Positions 28,528 to 41,004 of a DNA stretch of 64,000 nt are shown here, one piece after another (position 1 is the first letter of the stretch; the number at the start of each line of letters is the position of its first letter). The notes under the pieces were generated by a model, which did not search any database, was not told the origin of the DNA, and saw only the letters and a list, made by a program, of their open reading frames with translations. Source of the DNA: Diaporthe sp. PMI_573 (taxonomy: Eukaryota > Ascomycota > Sordariomycetes > Diaporthales > Diaporthaceae). The position numbers and the translations under genes are program-made. The DNA is taken from the NCBI GenBank assembly GCA_021399435.1, contig JAJTUP010000008.1, positions 1,116,001 to 1,180,000 of the forward strand, read 5' to 3'.

Positions 28528-29568
28528 CTACTTAACTGTATAGACCCCAGTGGGCACATCATGATATCCCCTCTTTCCAACCGCATGCGTGAGCCGACTT
28601 CGCCAATCTTCCCCCCGAGACAGCCTCTTAATGGATGCCTGGAAAGTAACCTCGGGCTTCCATCCCAACTCCCTCACAGCCCTCGAGGAGTCATACACCC
28701 GATCAATCCTGCCCAGATGCTTCCAACCCCTCTGGGCAAGCACCTCTCCGCACCCAGGGACGCACCTCTCCATTACCGCCGCCACGGCGCCGTCCCCACC
28801 GTCACCGTTCAGCATCCTCATCGTCTCGTCGTCTCGCCCGAATGGCGTGGGCGCGCTGATGATATACCTTCCCCAGCGCACATTTCCCTCCGCGGCCCGT
28901 TTTACGGCACACACGCACGCGTCGACGGCATCGGCCACATCGACGCGCCGGTACGCCAGCTCGCAGACCTTGAGGTTATCACCGTCCATGGCGGTCCTGC
29001 GGGCATCGTCGTCATCCTCCTCCGGGAAGAAGCGGCTGGTGCGGAGCACGATGACCGGTAGGCCGGTCTGGACATGTATGAGGCGGCAGATGTCCTCGGC
29101 GGCGACTTTGGTCGCGCCGTAGATGTTCTTGGGCACCGGCGCCACATCCTCGTCGATCCAGGCCGCAGGCTCGCCTGGCGTGGGGCTCAGGGCGGCGCCA
29201 AAGGTGGAGGTTGTGCTCACAAAGACGAAAGACTGGACTTGTTGTGGGTGGAGGGCGGCTGCTTCCTCGAGGAGGATGAGGGTCCCTGTTATGTTTGTTG
29301 ATATGAAGTCTTCTTTTGTGTGGCTGCCGATGTGTGGCTTGTGGAGGGTCGCAGTGTGGATGATGTGCCGTATGGTCGGACGGGAGGTGAGGAGCTCGCG
29401 GATGAAGGGGCGGTCGGTGATGGAGCCTTGCAGTGTGTGCGGTCTGGTTGAGGGCTTGACGTCTATACCGAGTGGGGCGTAGCCGTAGGACCGAAGGGTT
29501 AGCATGAGCGCGTGCCCTAAGTGACCCGAAGAGCCGGTGACCAGCACATCGGGGGCTGGTGAAGCCAT
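28528..29568 (-). CDS. NAD(P)-dependent epimerase/dehydratase (extended SDR)
   Basis: Intronless, 346 aa, from the first ATG at 29568. The N-terminal Rossmann motif is VLVTGSSGHLGHAL (TGxxGxxG, residues 9-22). The catalytic pair is IYGATKVAAEDI (YxxxK, near residue 151), preceded by the active-site Ser/Thr strand FVFVSTTSTFG. VDVADAVDACVCAV is the usual motif where the substrate domain meets the fold (DV.D...A). The C-terminus has SRAVRELGWKPEVTF, typical of sugar-nucleotide epimerases and related dehydratases. The substrate cannot be told from sequence; NDP-sugar or small-metabolite reductase/epimerase roles are both possible. An Asp run (EEDDDDARR) is a local insertion. No biosynthetic partner gene is adjacent. 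Confidence 0.9.
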   Translation of the reverse strand: MASPAPDVLVTGSSGHLGHALMLTLRSYGYAPLGIDVKPSTRPHTLQGSITDRPFIRELLTSRPTIRHIIHTATLHKPHIGSHTKEDFISTNITGTLILLEEAAALHPQQVQSFVFVSTTSTFGAALSPTPGEPAAWIDEDVAPVPKNIYGATKVAAEDICRLIHVQTGLPVIVLRTSRFFPEEDDDDARRTAMDGDNLKVCELAYRRVDVADAVDACVCAVKRAAEGNVRWGRYIISAPTPFGRDDETMRMLNGDGGDGAVAAVMERCVPGCGEVLAQRGWKHLGRIDRVYDSSRAVRELGWKPEVTFQASIKRLSRGEDWRSRLTHAVGKRGYHDVPTGVYTVK

Positions 29569-31277
29569 ATTGGATTGAATGTTTCTGGCCAGAGTCTTAT
29601 TCTGGAACTGGAAGATCTCGGGGGACCAGACTTGCTGCAACACAAATGGATCTGGTCACTGGTCAAGACGGATTTCGAGGTCGACTTCGAACATTAAGAA
29701 GCTAAGGGATGCTTGGCGGTGAGTCAACCGGGGAGCAGCCTCCATCTGGTTTGGCATACCACCCCGAAGGCCCTCGACCCCTTCAGCTAAGATTTCGAGA
29801 CTCATCACAAATACGTACAATAGAAATATCTCGAGCACTGCTGGCTGTTTACCAAACACTCATCAGATGATAGGCAATCAACCAATTGCACATGTCAAGC
29901 CACACACATCCTCTACTGTACCAGCAGCGGCAGTGAGAGACCAGCCAATAGTATAAGTCTGAAAACGGCGATGAAACTTTGACCATGATGGTATTTGCTG
30001 AATCTGAAAAGAAAAATAGCGGCGGTGTTGTCATACTCGCCAATCACTACTAAGTACAGATGTAAGTACATTCATTTACACCAAGCGTTCTGCACTAATA
30101 TAGACAGACCCCATATACAATTGTGAATGGACGACAGCGCGACCACAGATTTCTGTGGCAGTCACTGAAACAAAATATCTATCGATTTTCGGAAATTATT
30201 GATCAAGAGTCGTCACTCTAGCTCCCCAGTTGTGAATTACTCTTCTCGCCCGCTGATGCACGGTTTGGCCCGTCGTGTCCAGGGCAAGATTCACACCTGC
30301 CGTCGACCATTTCTTTTATTGACCGATTATTAAAAGTAATTTGTTGAAATACAGCGCTGTCCAGTGCACCGACTCATCCGTCTTTGGAGGAGAGCCCCCA
30401 AATGCGCATACTTTGATGCTGGATGTGGTTTGCTCTCAGCATGCAGTATCCATCCGCCCACTCGTTGAGTACAAGGTGGATGCGTTTGTTCTAGAACATT
30501 ATTCCGGCATGGGACACCCACGTATCTTCATAATTCGAGATGAGCAAAATTCTCGCGTGATACTAAATATACACAACTTGTTGCTGAATTTGCTGCCGGG
30601 GCTTGGCTGCAAGGATGGGCGTCGGTGCCCATTTCCATCCTTCGCCGAACCTTCCCCGGCCAGAGGGTCAGTCAGGGCCCTCGGGTGGCTTCTCCGAGGT
30701 CGCTTCCCACAGCATTTGCCTCTGCCGCTTAGCCGTGCATCCCAGGCCTTTCAGAGCCGTCGGAGCCGCCAAACCTTGCAACTTGCCCTGATTTTCCAAG
30801 TCTGTACGCAGCACACTACGTAGGGCTGTGTCCCTGTAATTCTCCGAATGCATCCTGGGGCGGGGACGCCGGCTTGATAGGTTTGGTGGGCATTTGACGT
30901 CAAAAGCATGGATGCGCCTCCCGCGAAGCCACTGCGACGACGTCATCGTCCTATTTCTCGAGGGCCTCGCCTGCTCGCTAATCCCCCCCCCCCTCATCCC
31001 AGAGGAGCAGGCCGGCCACAGCCGCACAGCCATGGTCTGTGCCAAGAGACATATAAACTCCACCGAGACTGCTTGGGTGCGACCCACGCGACTCACAACT
31101 ATAAGTCGGGCTTCATACCTACGAGTTCATCTCATCGAACAACAGTTCCACCTATACTTGAAATTCCAAACCCCTTGACAACATCTCTCGTCGAATCTCT
31201 GATCAAACATCCGCTTGAGCCACAAACCAGTCAGGCCCTTCAGAACTTTCAGAACACATCCATCGACAGCAGCAGCC
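29569..31277. other. Intergenic region, epimerase and PMP3 promoters
   Basis: About 1.7 kb between divergent genes. Open frames at 30.3-30.8 kb have no supporting motif. A TATAAA at 31052-31057 lies about 225 bp before the PMP3 start, and a C-homopolymer is present at 30987-30994. The left part is AT-richer. Confidence 0.5.
31052..31057 (+). promoter_or_regulatory. TATA box upstream of PMP3-family gene
   Basis: ACATATAAACTCC lies about 225 bp before the start codon and is followed by a CA/CT-rich leader, as expected for a stress-inducible gene with a long 5' leader. Confidence 0.5.
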
Positions 31278-31606
31278 ATGGGTCGTCCGGCGTCATCCAC
31301 AACTGATATGATCGACTACTTCATCGCAATCTTCATCCCTCCTGTAAGCCTGGTCCTTTGCATCGTCCCGCACGTGTGACCTCAGTACCTAACATGTCTT
31401 GCAGCTGGCAGTCTTCCTCAAGCGCGGGTGTGGCGCCGATCTCCTAATCAACATCTGTCTGACCATCCTAGGCTGGATCCCCGGCCTGATTCATGCCTGG
31501 TGGATTATCAGGTAAATGAAACCTGCCTCGTTGAGATGGTCGGAATTGACAGCTAACGTGAAACTAATGCAGCAAACATGAGAGGCCAGCCATCCGACAT
31601 GGCTGA
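31278..31606 (+). CDS. PMP3: PMP3/UPF0057 small plasma-membrane proteolipid
   Basis: Three exons are predicted: 31278-31343, 31405-31511 and 31573-31606, giving 68 aa. Introns of 61 and 61 nt have GTAAGC/CTAAC/GCAG and GTAAAT/CTAAT/GCAG signals. The protein has two membrane segments: DYFIAIFIPPLAVFLKRGCG, then a short loop ADLLINICLTILGWIPGLIHAWWII. The central GCGADLLINICLTILGWIPGxIHA pattern is the family signature. Yeast Pmp3 influences plasma-membrane potential and salt tolerance, and fungal and plant homologues are induced by salt, cold or drying. The C-terminal tail is SKHERPAIRHG. Size and architecture are exactly those of the family. Each exon is too short to be seen as a long ORF. 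Confidence 0.95.
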
Positions 31607-33580
31607 TGAGGCCATGAGGTGACAAGCTTGGGGCGGCCCGGAGCAGAGCATGTGGGCAGGCAAAGCTTGTTGATTTGGCGTTCTTGATTTCCTTTCTGGG
31701 GATGTTTATCCGACCGCTTGGTATTACCTTTTCCTTTTTTCCTTTGTAAGGATGGACGCGGCACGTTTGTTTTGATACCCAACTCAACTTTCTTCCCCTT
31801 GAACAGTTGAGACCGGTTTTCCTCGTTGTGCAAGAGTCGCCAGCAGGTTTACATTATGCAGTACGATCCTACCTAGGTAATTAAAGATATCCTGCCCTAC
31901 CGGCCTAAGCTTGGGCACCCCTACGTGCTACATCGTGATGGCGGGTCTGATTCTGTACGCGCACCACGTCTGCAATGCAGATACGGTTCACGTGCGACAC
32001 TCGTGTAAGGATGAAGACATGTGCTGGTCCGTTGTGCAGCGAGATCGACATTCCGAAACAGGATGGTTTGAGGAATTCGTGGGGATAGACAAGAACATGC
32101 TATCGGGACAAGATTGGGATAAGGTTGCGGGCCGTGATACGGCGCCAGCTCCCATTGGTGATGTTCCAGAGACGCAGGTCTGCTGCCGGCAGTGAGGGTT
32201 GCTGGGCGACGGTCACGCGTGTGATGTTGGCATGTTCGCCATCGGGGGACAGGAGACACGGTACACAGTATCAAGATGGTGGCAAGAGATAACATCTTTT
32301 GGAACGTGTTGCCCGGGCTTCGAGGCCCAGCAATCTCAAACGCTTCGTTGAGGGTAAATGCCAGGGTGATTGAGCTCAACTGTCCGAGCATGTCGCTGAC
32401 TACGTGTAAACTAACACTTGATCCATAAATTGTTGACTACGCGTTCTTTGTCCGTGCTGGCGGGGTAATGTCGATGGTTCCATCAGTAGCGGGACCACAA
32501 GGGGTGATGAAGAAGTGTGTGGTTGAGCCGGGCAGCAAGGGATGCTATGCTATCTGCTGTGCAGGGGGATGACATACTGCACAATCCATTTCGAGAGCAG
32601 GTACGATAAGAAGGGAGTCAGCTGAATAGCGGTCATATGTGCATTCACAGCAGGAGGGTGTCGACGGCTCGTGGTGCAGTGGTGTTGAGGTTGAAATAAA
32701 AGCGGTGATCAATCCGTCACACGCTGGCAGCTGACAGCGCCAGCTCACCCACGCTAACGAAACGGGCAACAGCTTCAAACAAGAGGCCTCTCCTCGTTGA
32801 GTCCTGCATTGGGACGTTAGTCTTGCCCCCCCCCGGTCCCTGGTCGCATAAGTGCTCTTGGCTGGTAGCATGACAATGACAGTAGCTGCTTGGGCCGGAT
32901 AACTTGGTCCTCTGTCGAATATATGCGGATGCGGAATCTCAATCTCGGTTTCAATTTTCATGGCAATCCATCTCTCTTATTACCCCAGGAGAACGAGAGC
33001 CCAAGAGGAGAGAACCTGAGCTCGAGACAAGCTGCTCGTGCTGTTAGCACCACGAGGACCAGCCTCGGCTCTGAGGGCTGCTAGTGGCGCACCAGTCAGT
33101 GCAGGCGCAGTCAGTAACAGTTGCTGTTGCAGTTGCAGTTGCGGTGGACTCCAACCTGCTCCACACTTCGCTCCCCACCGTCTCCTCCCCCTCAAAAGCT
33201 GCCTCTAGCAATCACAACTGGGCTGGGCACGTTGCCGCAGACGCCGACGTCACGACCAAGAAACATCCGAACTTTGTCCTCCCAAAACATACTCCACCAG
33301 CACGCCCACATACACAGCAGCTATTAACCTTATCACCGCTCACCGCGGCCTTCCAGAGCTGTCTTGTGGATACCCTCGCTTTGCAGAACGCACGGTTGTC
33401 CATCAGCTACTGACTACTTGGACCTCGAGTCGGCCGTCGCATCGGCTGCCCCTCGGAACAACACCGCCCAGCTCGTCATCAGAGAAAGAGGGCCCACCAC
33501 GTACCACTGCTTCTGATAGAACCGAACCACTCCGCCCACGACGACTTGGGCGCTCCCGGAGCTTGCCCCTTGGTGCGAGA
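31607..33580. other. Intergenic region upstream of SIP5
   Basis: Nearly 2 kb. A 156-codon minus-strand frame (31921-32391) and a plus-strand frame (31911-32195) overlap but lack motifs. The stretch 33.1-33.58 kb is C/T/A-rich with TTGCTGTTGCAGTTGCAG repeats and looks like the long 5' leader of SIP5. Confidence 0.5.
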
Positions 33581-36481
33581 ATGGGTAACACCAACGCCAA
33601 AGAGTCGCGTTCTGGCGACGCCGGCGCTTCCTCCAGCCATCGCCATCACCGAACCTCCCTTGCTCCCGCCTTCGACCCTTCCGCCACATCCAATGATCGG
33701 CCGTCGTCAAGTCACAGGTCAAGGAACAGGGCAAGCCGCAATGACCTCGGCACCCTGCTGGGCATCGGCCAGACCTCCTCCTCAAGCTCGCGTCCCGACC
33801 CTTCCTATGAACGCCGCGAGACCAAGCAGGAACGGGAGGCACGTCGTCTAGAGCGGGAGAGGGTCCAGCGCATCAAGGAACGCGAGAGGAGCATCAGGGA
33901 GGAACATGTTGACGGCGGATATCTCGTCACAATGGGGGTCTACGTCGGCGCCGAAGACTATAGCAAACAGGTCGTCCGCCAGCTACAGGTGCGACACCCC
34001 TCCCTTTACTGCCTGACAGAGACCAACATCACCATGCCAGCTTGGTAAGTTGCTGACAATTATGACCTGCTGCAGATTGAGAGGAAGGTGGCTCCTTTCT
34101 GGAGGGGCCTCAACGATTTCGACGACCAGTGGGCTGAGCACCAGATTATCGCTGCTGCCCGCGGCCTTCCTATCCCCCCTGCCGCCCAAACACCGCCCGA
34201 CGAGTTGGTGCCTCGGCCGCTGTCCTCCTCCGCATCCCCCTCCACCTCCACCCAGAACTTGAACAATCTCACCGTTCCCATGGGCCCCCGGACCCAGTCC
34301 GTGGCATCCGACAGGAGCGCTTCCAACGTGGGCTCTGCACTGCCATCGCCGACCGGTCCGGGCACCAAGTCATCCGCGTCCCCGTTCAAGCCTCGCACCA
34401 AGGCACTCGCTGCAGCTCTGAGCCTCGGTTCACGTAATGGCTCAAGTGCAGAGCTTGCTCCGCGAGAGATAAACCTGCCTAACGATCCATTTGTAAATGG
34501 ACAGCCTCTCGAAGTGTTCCTTTACAAAGAGGGCACTGAATGCCCCATCTGCTTCCTCTACTACCCTCCATACCTCAACCACACCCGATGCTGCGACCAG
34601 GCCATCTGCAGCGAGTGTTTTGTCCAGATCAAGCGCCCCGACCCACACTTTCCCGAAGGTCATGGTGACGGTGAGCAGGGCGAACCACCTGCGAACCCCG
34701 AGGAGCAGAGCGGCCTCTTGGTCTCGGAGGCTGCGCAATGCCCTTATTGCCAGCAAACTGAATTTGGTGTCACCTACGACCCTCCGCCTTTCCGCCGGGG
34801 CCTTACCTATACCATCCCACCTGCAGGCCTCGGCACTATGAGCACTGCGATGAGTTCTAGTAGCTCCCTCAACTCGGCAGCTTTGTCGCCAACGCCCATG
34901 TCGCCACCCCCATCTGGTGCGGGCGGGGGAAGAAGACGTACGCAGTCGCTGTCCGCCAACGCGCCCAATGTCATCACAACCGACCGCGTGCGCCCCGACT
35001 GGGCAACCAAGCTCGCAGCGCAGCGGAACCACCAAGCTCGGCGCGCTGCCGCCGCGACGGCGTTACACACTGCTGCGTTCCTTATGGGGGATTCTGGATC
35101 AAGGCCGTTCGGTAGGATGAGCCGGTTCAGCAGGAGGAACACTAATAACGAATCCAACAACTCGGCCGACAGCAACGCTGGAGCCGCGGCGGCGGCGGGA
35201 TCGGCGGTAGGAGCTGCCTCGGGCCCTGAACCTGGCCCAAGGAACAGCTCCGGTCGTGGCCTGCTGGCTGGGCCTACGAACGACCGGCGTCACAGCCACA
35301 TGGAGAACCTCGAGAACATGATGCTTGCCGAAGCGATCCGACTATCGCTGGCGGCCGAGGAAGAACGAAAGCGCAAGGCTGAAAAGGAGGAGAAGAAAGA
35401 TGCGAAGCGGAGAGAGAAGGAAGAGCGCAAGGCTGCCAAGGCAGCTGCTAAAGGGCATCCGTACTCGGGAAGCGGCCAGAGCTCTACCAATGGAAGTACG
35501 CTCAGCTTGCCGGGCCTCGGGGCCATTGGGCGAAGAAGAGGCAACAGCGCTGCATCTAACCTCAGAATGGAGGCCACAACAGCCAATGCGATAGCATCGA
35601 CGGGAAACTCAAGCAGCGCAGTCAACGCCACGTCCGCCACAGAGGCGGGCGACAAGGGGAAGGGTGTTGATCGTGGTCCGGCGCAGACCTCGCCAGAAAC
35701 CGAGGTGGGAAGGGCCAACGTGGATGCTCTGCATCCCGACAAGGCACCCACATCGACTCCAGCTCCACCACCTACATCTGCACCGCGCCCCGTTCCTTCG
35801 CCGCATCAGCACGCCGGGCCGTCGCACCTCCGCCAGATGAGTAACGCATCCTCCGGGTCGTCCCAGCCCGATTCCCAGCCAGGAAGCTACCAGAACCAGC
35901 CCTATCTCCAGGAGGACCCCCATGCTAGCGGTGTGTCTCTAGCTGGCAAAAGCGACGCGAGTGATGAAGGCGGCGCGGGACGATCTGGCGAGAACGAGCA
36001 CGACGACACAAGCAGCACAGAGCCCATGTTCAACTACCGGAGCTTGGCGCAGATGGTTGGAGTCGAGATGGATGGTGTCAATGCAGGTCGCCGGCTGAGC
36101 CAGATAGGGGAAAGCCACGCCGAAGACGAGGCTAACGCGACCATAACTGAGACTCGAAGTGACGATAAACGCGACTCCATCCACGAGGCCAGTGCGGAGC
36201 ACGCGGAAGATGTATCATCACCGCCAAAGACGGGGGAAGATGATAACGACAAGATGTCCAAGAGCGTTGCGACGCTGACACAAGAGATGATGAATGCAGG
36301 GCACAATGGTGCTCAGGAGGCTGGTGACACAGAGGCTACCCAGTCGAGCGGGCCTGTAAACACACCACAACTGATGGTCACGCCCGAAACCCCCGTGCCG
36401 GATGACGATGGGGCCGAGTCGAAGCAGCTGGGCTTCCAGGGCACGAGGACGGTGGAGATACCGGGGGAGATGACCCATTGA
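33581..36481 (+). CDS. SIP5: SIP5 family RING-like protein (Snf1-interacting)
   Basis: Two exons are predicted: 33581-33988 and 34076-36481, giving 937 aa. The start MGNTNAKESR has Gly at position 2 and a Ser-rich follow-up, so N-myristoylation is possible. Residues about 80-120 are a charged helix (ETKQEREARRLERERVQRIKE). The conserved segment [44 protein letters not shown], split by the intron, is a Sip5 hallmark. A RING-like zinc domain starts near residue 289: ECPICFLYYPPYLNHTRCC...AICSECF, then a disordered insert, then AQCPYCQQTEFGVTY. The C-terminal 500 residues are disordered, with a KAEKEEKKDAKRREKEERKA coiled coil after LAEAIRLSLAAEEER. Yeast Sip5 binds the Snf1 kinase and the Glc7 phosphatase regulator Reg1, linking it to glucose signalling. 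That role is inferred by orthology. Confidence 0.93.
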
Positions 36482-37280
36482 TCCTATGCTGACAAGAATA
36501 GGTTCTCAAGCCAGGAGATGTCGGGGCATGTCATGTACGGCTGGATGGATGGATGAATGAAAGTATGGGTGGATTAGATCATCATGATAACGGGGGATGG
36601 TGCCCGAGGGATAGACTGACTGTGACCACCTAGCAAGCGATGGTTTATTTATCTATTTCAATGCATATATTATACTACATTTGCTTTTCAAATTTGCATC
36701 TGACGGGTTCCTTTGTTTTTTTTTCCTAGTGGCTCTACCCAGTGTGTCTGCTAAGTAGCGGTGGTCTTTCCTGGGGGGCGGCAAGGTCGTTGGTGGCGTC
36801 AGTTGCCGAGTGAGCAGCCGGGCGTCTCAATTGGGGGATAGAAGACATTTGGTAATATATTGCACTTTCTGTTTTTACTAGTATTATATCATGATCAGTT
36901 TGCTCCCGACCTGGAAGATGGATCCTCACGCATGTGGTCCACAACACGATGGCGTTGCTCCGGTGTTGCTGCCACTTCAAAGTCGAATATCATGAGTGAC
37001 CATGAACTCGGTTGTCAGTAGATGGATGAACAATCAGCCCCGATTTGTGGGTACCATCTAGCGTTGCAATCGCCTGGGGATACCTCGCGCCTATCTGAGT
37101 AACAATATGCCGTTATTCGGAGCGCCAAGGAAGGGGACTTAGGTAATGCAACGATCGGGGCGCGTTGGGAATATTTATGGGGCCACCCATCAACAAGGCA
37201 AGCTTTCGTTTCACAGGTGAGGAGACTCGTCGGCCAACGTCATACCGTTCACTTCTCAAAATAACTAAGCACCTGCCACG
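36482..37280. other. Intergenic region
   Basis: About 800 nt between two plus-strand genes, with AT-rich 3' sequence (T-run at 36716-36723) near the SIP5 end. Nothing else is seen. Confidence 0.55.
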
Positions 37281-37940
37281 ATGTCTGCCACAAAAGTTTG
37301 GAGTCGACGCCCTGACGCCGAGGAGAAGGCCCGCCAGCCGCCCTCACCCGCTGGGCCTATCGCTGCTCCGCCAAGCGATGTATGATATCTTCCCCCAAGG
37401 CTTAGGCCCTCAGCCCTCAGCCCTCGCCCCCGGCCCCTCTCAAGCGGACATCACAACTGACATGCCGCACAGGTCGAGGCGCTCAAGCAGGACGGCGACT
37501 CATTCACCCTCGAGTCCTTCACCTATGAAGACGCCTGGGTCCTCGGCAACCTCCTCCGTCGGCGCCTGCTGCCCATCCCGACGGCAACAGTAATCTCGAT
37601 CGCGCTCGCCAACAGCGGGCAGGTTCTCTTCCAGACCGTTACCGGGTCCGGGGTAATGCCCGACAACGAGATCTGGGTGCAGCGGAAGCGAAACACGGTG
37701 CTGCGGTGGGGATGCAGCACGTGGCTGATGCACTGCAAGTACGACGGGGACGAGGCTGCGTTCAAGGCCAAGTTCGGAATGAGCGAGGAGGCTGCGGCGC
37801 GGTACGCTATCCACGGAGGGGCGGTGCCTATCCGGGTCAAGGGGGTCGAGGGAGTGGTTGCTGTTGTTGTTGTTAGTGGGCTGAAGCAGCATGAGGACCA
37901 TGGGGTGATTGCTGAGGTTATCAAGGAGAATTGGGAGTGA
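37281..37940 (+). CDS. UPF0303/GlcG-HbpS-type (haem-degrading-domain family) protein
   Basis: Two exons are predicted: 37281-37379 and 37473-37940 (intron GTATGA ... CTGACATGCCGCACAG), giving 188 aa. The first 33 residues are a Pro-rich leader. The rest matches the DUF336/GlcG-HbpS fold seen in yeast YBR137W and bacterial UPF0303 proteins: YEDAWVLGNLLRRRLL, then TVISIALANSGQVLFQTVTG, then NEIWVQRKRNTVLRWGCSTW. The conserved Arg-Lys-Arg-Asn segment (VQRKRNTV) is typical. The C-terminal strand VAVVVVSGLKQHEDH completes the fold. Biochemical roles in this family vary (haem binding, chaperone-like roles), so the exact function is not known. Confidence 0.88.
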
Positions 37941-38248
37941 TGCGTTGCTAGGTCAAGTTGATGTCACGGGTATCAAGAGAATTTAGGACTTCGAAGTTTG
38001 CTCTTACCGAAGAAGAGGGTTCCGTTTGACTGCTACCCTACGAGCTTAAGTATACGGAGGCCAGTTCATGTCTTGAAGCTGTCCAAGGATCTTTAAGAAG
38101 GAAAGGCACGGGAAGGCCCAGTTGAATAAAAAGGCGCTGGCATATTTCAGTAAAATGTACTCAAGGTGGTCGACTTCGGTGCTCAGTGAAAGGGGCGTCC
38201 CAGTCCCAGCTGCTTCTCTTCGCGTTATAACAGCCGGCAACTCAGTAT
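37941..38248. other. Convergent 3' spacer
   Basis: 308 nt between the UPF0303-type gene (plus) and the HET gene (minus). It should hold both polyadenylation regions. No gene is seen. Confidence 0.6.
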
Positions 38249-40518
38249 TCAAATTATTTCTATCTCCTGTTCACTGAAGTCGTCTGCAGGATTCTCGTGG
38301 TATGCTTGTGAGTCAACAGTAGTAAGGTTGAAAACCCTGAAGCGCCCAAGTCTTTCATACTTTGTAGGGTCCTTGCACGACCTGCCCAGTATCAGTCCAT
38401 ATGTTAGGTCCCGCTTGTGGTCGTTGCGTTCTGGGAACTCATCCTTCAGTAAGGGGACCATAATCAGATGGATGCTCTCGCCTTTTCTGAGGTTTCCGAT
38501 ATAGAACTTGCCATGGAATTCATCGCGTCGGATTCGTCGCATGGATCTCTCTCTGGCTCCGTCAGGAAGACACACGTCTACCATTGTCAGCGACATATCG
38601 AACTCAAGCGTGAAACTGTTTTCGAGGTAGCCAGCCACCTTCAGCCGCCTTGGCCATATCCCTGACTTCGATTTGAAAAGTTCGCTTGCTATGACTTCAG
38701 CTCTCCACACGTGCCCCCAGAACTTGACGAAACCAGAATGCACGGGACCGAATGGGTTCGTTGTCGATGTGGCCGTCTTGGTTTCTAGAACTCTCACTAG
38801 TGCTTCACTTTTCGAAAGAGTACCTAAATTGGAAGGAGGGTTGAATTCCAAGCCTGGGAGAGAAGCCCAACTCCAGCTTGGAGCAGAGCTGTCCGTATCA
38901 GCATATCCGGCAGACCCACCGGCGGAATGCCACAGCAAGCCAGGTATTAGATCTCCCTGCCAGATACCTGCATAATATCCCGGCCCCAATTTGTCGCGGA
39001 ACATTGAGGCCAGTGCGGAAACCGCGACCAATTTATCGGAATGGACGGTAAGGTTGCGCCAAGCATAGTGATGCAATACCTCTTCTCTCCAGCAATGTGC
39101 CGCTTCTTCATTTGTTGCATCTCTCAAGACTCTTTTGATGTTTGGAGTCTCTTGTCGCTGTATGGATGCGACCCTCCACCATTCACATTCACAAGCCGAG
39201 GAAGTTGTGCATGTCCAAGACGTGTCATGTGACCCAATGGCCAAATATCGACGGGCCAGGAGGCGCTCCTGAAAAGCCCAGGCCCGGCGGTCCAACGGAT
39301 CCATCATCGGTGCCATATCTTTCGGTTGCAAAAGCCGGTAGCGCAAGCCCAAGAAACTTTCTTCATTTCGAGCACATGATAGTCGTAGAGGTGACTCTCT
39401 GAATCTTCCTCTTTCTTTGAGAAAGCCATCATCTGTCGACGAAGCACTGGAGGCTGCAAGAACAAGCTCCGCGCTTCCGTAAACAGAGGCCATAAGACCA
39501 GATTGCTCTTCCCAGTCCGCGAGGTTGTCTTGGACAATACAAAGAGAATCGATCCACAAATAATCAAAACCAAGCAATTTTGTCATTTTGACTGCATCTT
39601 TGAAGGTAGATGGGAGATCCCGAACTCGAATGCCGATCTGAAAGCTCTCGATATTCGTGGACAGAGTCTTCAAGGTCGGGCTCGATCCCCAGCAGTGGCT
39701 CAATGCCACGTACGGTGGCATACCTTCACGTAGCTCCAGGGGCTGGAGAATCAACTTTTCGTCGCATATCTGAAGTATGCGTATATACGCATGAGAGATT
39801 GCAGACAGGCCTTCATCTCTTTTCGGGACTAAGCAACAGTCCGGATGGTTGTTTAGACATGTAGTGAGCCAGTCGCGTGCAGACTTTGTTGCCCCAGCCG
39901 AACCGCTGTGTCTGGGGATCTCGACAAAGGGCTCTAGGCTCGTATCGAATACGTCCGGCCCTGTGGGAAACGTGAGCTTTAGTAATGGGCTGCCAGAAGA
40001 TATTGTCGGACAAGGCAGACCCAACAAGAAGTCGCGTGGATGAGGAATTGCGAATTGAGCTAACAATAGAGCGACTGACCACTGAGATAAACAGTTATGT
40101 TGCCCCAGAACTCACTCTGCTCTCCGGGCTCCACCAACAATGGCATCCAGACATGTTCAAGGGCCAGAAGATACCGACCTGTCACGTCGTTGCGCGCGAG
40201 GATTACTTGAAATCCCTTTATCCCCGTCCTAGTAGGGCTGCGAGTCTCAATGCATCCGTACTCATCTGGCCCGGGAATAGAGCATCCATGTTGCTCCACA
40301 GCGTCGTCGATGACAGCAACAATGATACTGCAGAAGGGACAGCCCGTTGCAGCAGCCCGTTTCCACTCATCGTGTGCGTGATTCTTGATGTCGGAAGGGT
40401 TCAACTCGGTCAAATCTGGCCAGTCCAGATACAGGTTGGTGCCACAGAGAAGGCAGCGGTTGCAGAACGAGCCGAAGGCCTGTTCCGCGGCCAGGGCCGC
40501 CTCATATTTGGCAGCCAT
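38249..40518 (-). CDS. HET-domain (heterokaryon incompatibility-type) protein
   Basis: Two exons are predicted: 40518-40080 and 39960-38249, with a 119-nt intron (GTCAGT ... TTACTAAAGC ... CCCACAG), giving 716 aa. The N-terminal region has paired cysteines (FCNRCLLC; GCPFC) as in many HET proteins. The HET domain starts at about residue 228 with YVALSHCWG and continues with LPSTFKDAVKMTKLLG, YLWIDSLCIVQD (near residue 280) and SVYGSAELVLAASSA. The segment RAWAFQERLLARRYL, then TWTC-type residues, marks the domain end. The second half (SWSWASLPG) is also family-typical. HET proteins trigger programmed death when non-self alleles meet, usually with a partner; their domain is TIR-like. Many genes of this class are not proven incompatibility loci. 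No NLR or other partner gene is adjacent. Confidence 0.92.
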
Positions 40519-41004
40519 TCCTCTGGAGATGATGGATGCTTGAGAGGCCTGAGTATTCGGCTTCGAGAGGGGTGTCCATAGCCAAGCAATTGCTCACCAT
40601 CTGGCACTTGGCCTTTGAGCCTCATCGTGTCAGCGTGGCGCACCAACTCCCCTCCAATCGGACCTGCAGCTCGGGATGCCCTGTGGCCGACGGCTGACCA
40701 CACTTTCCTCGTTGTTTTTGGGTCACGTTCTGCAGCATGGGAAACGCGAACTTTAGAACTACCCGACAAAATTCGAACCATGGTAGGAGAAGGCGAACCG
40801 TCACAAGGCCCCAGACGTTCACGAACAAAACAGCGCAGCGCAGCCTTGCAATTCACATGCCGGCAAATGGAGAACGTACGCAATGCAATCATGAAGACGG
40901 TACAACTCGTCGCAAGCATCGGATACTGCAGCAATTGCTAGAGGAACTTAGACATTGTAATTAGAGACTACGCCTAGATTTTCATCCTCTCAACCAGGGC
41001 GCCC
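40519..41004. other. Intergenic region, HET promoter
   Basis: About 490 nt between two minus-strand genes. Overlapping frames on both strands (40615-40941 plus; 40410-40934 minus) have no supporting motif. Confidence 0.5.

Noticed and set aside
30341..30823. 160-codon plus-strand frame
   Set aside because: No ATG at its left end, no domain and no conserved-looking segment; left as intergenic.
31921..32391. 156-codon minus-strand frame with a hydrophobic start
   Set aside because: Considered as a small secreted protein, but the hydrophobic stretch is internal, composition is irregular and an overlapping plus-strand frame is similarly open.
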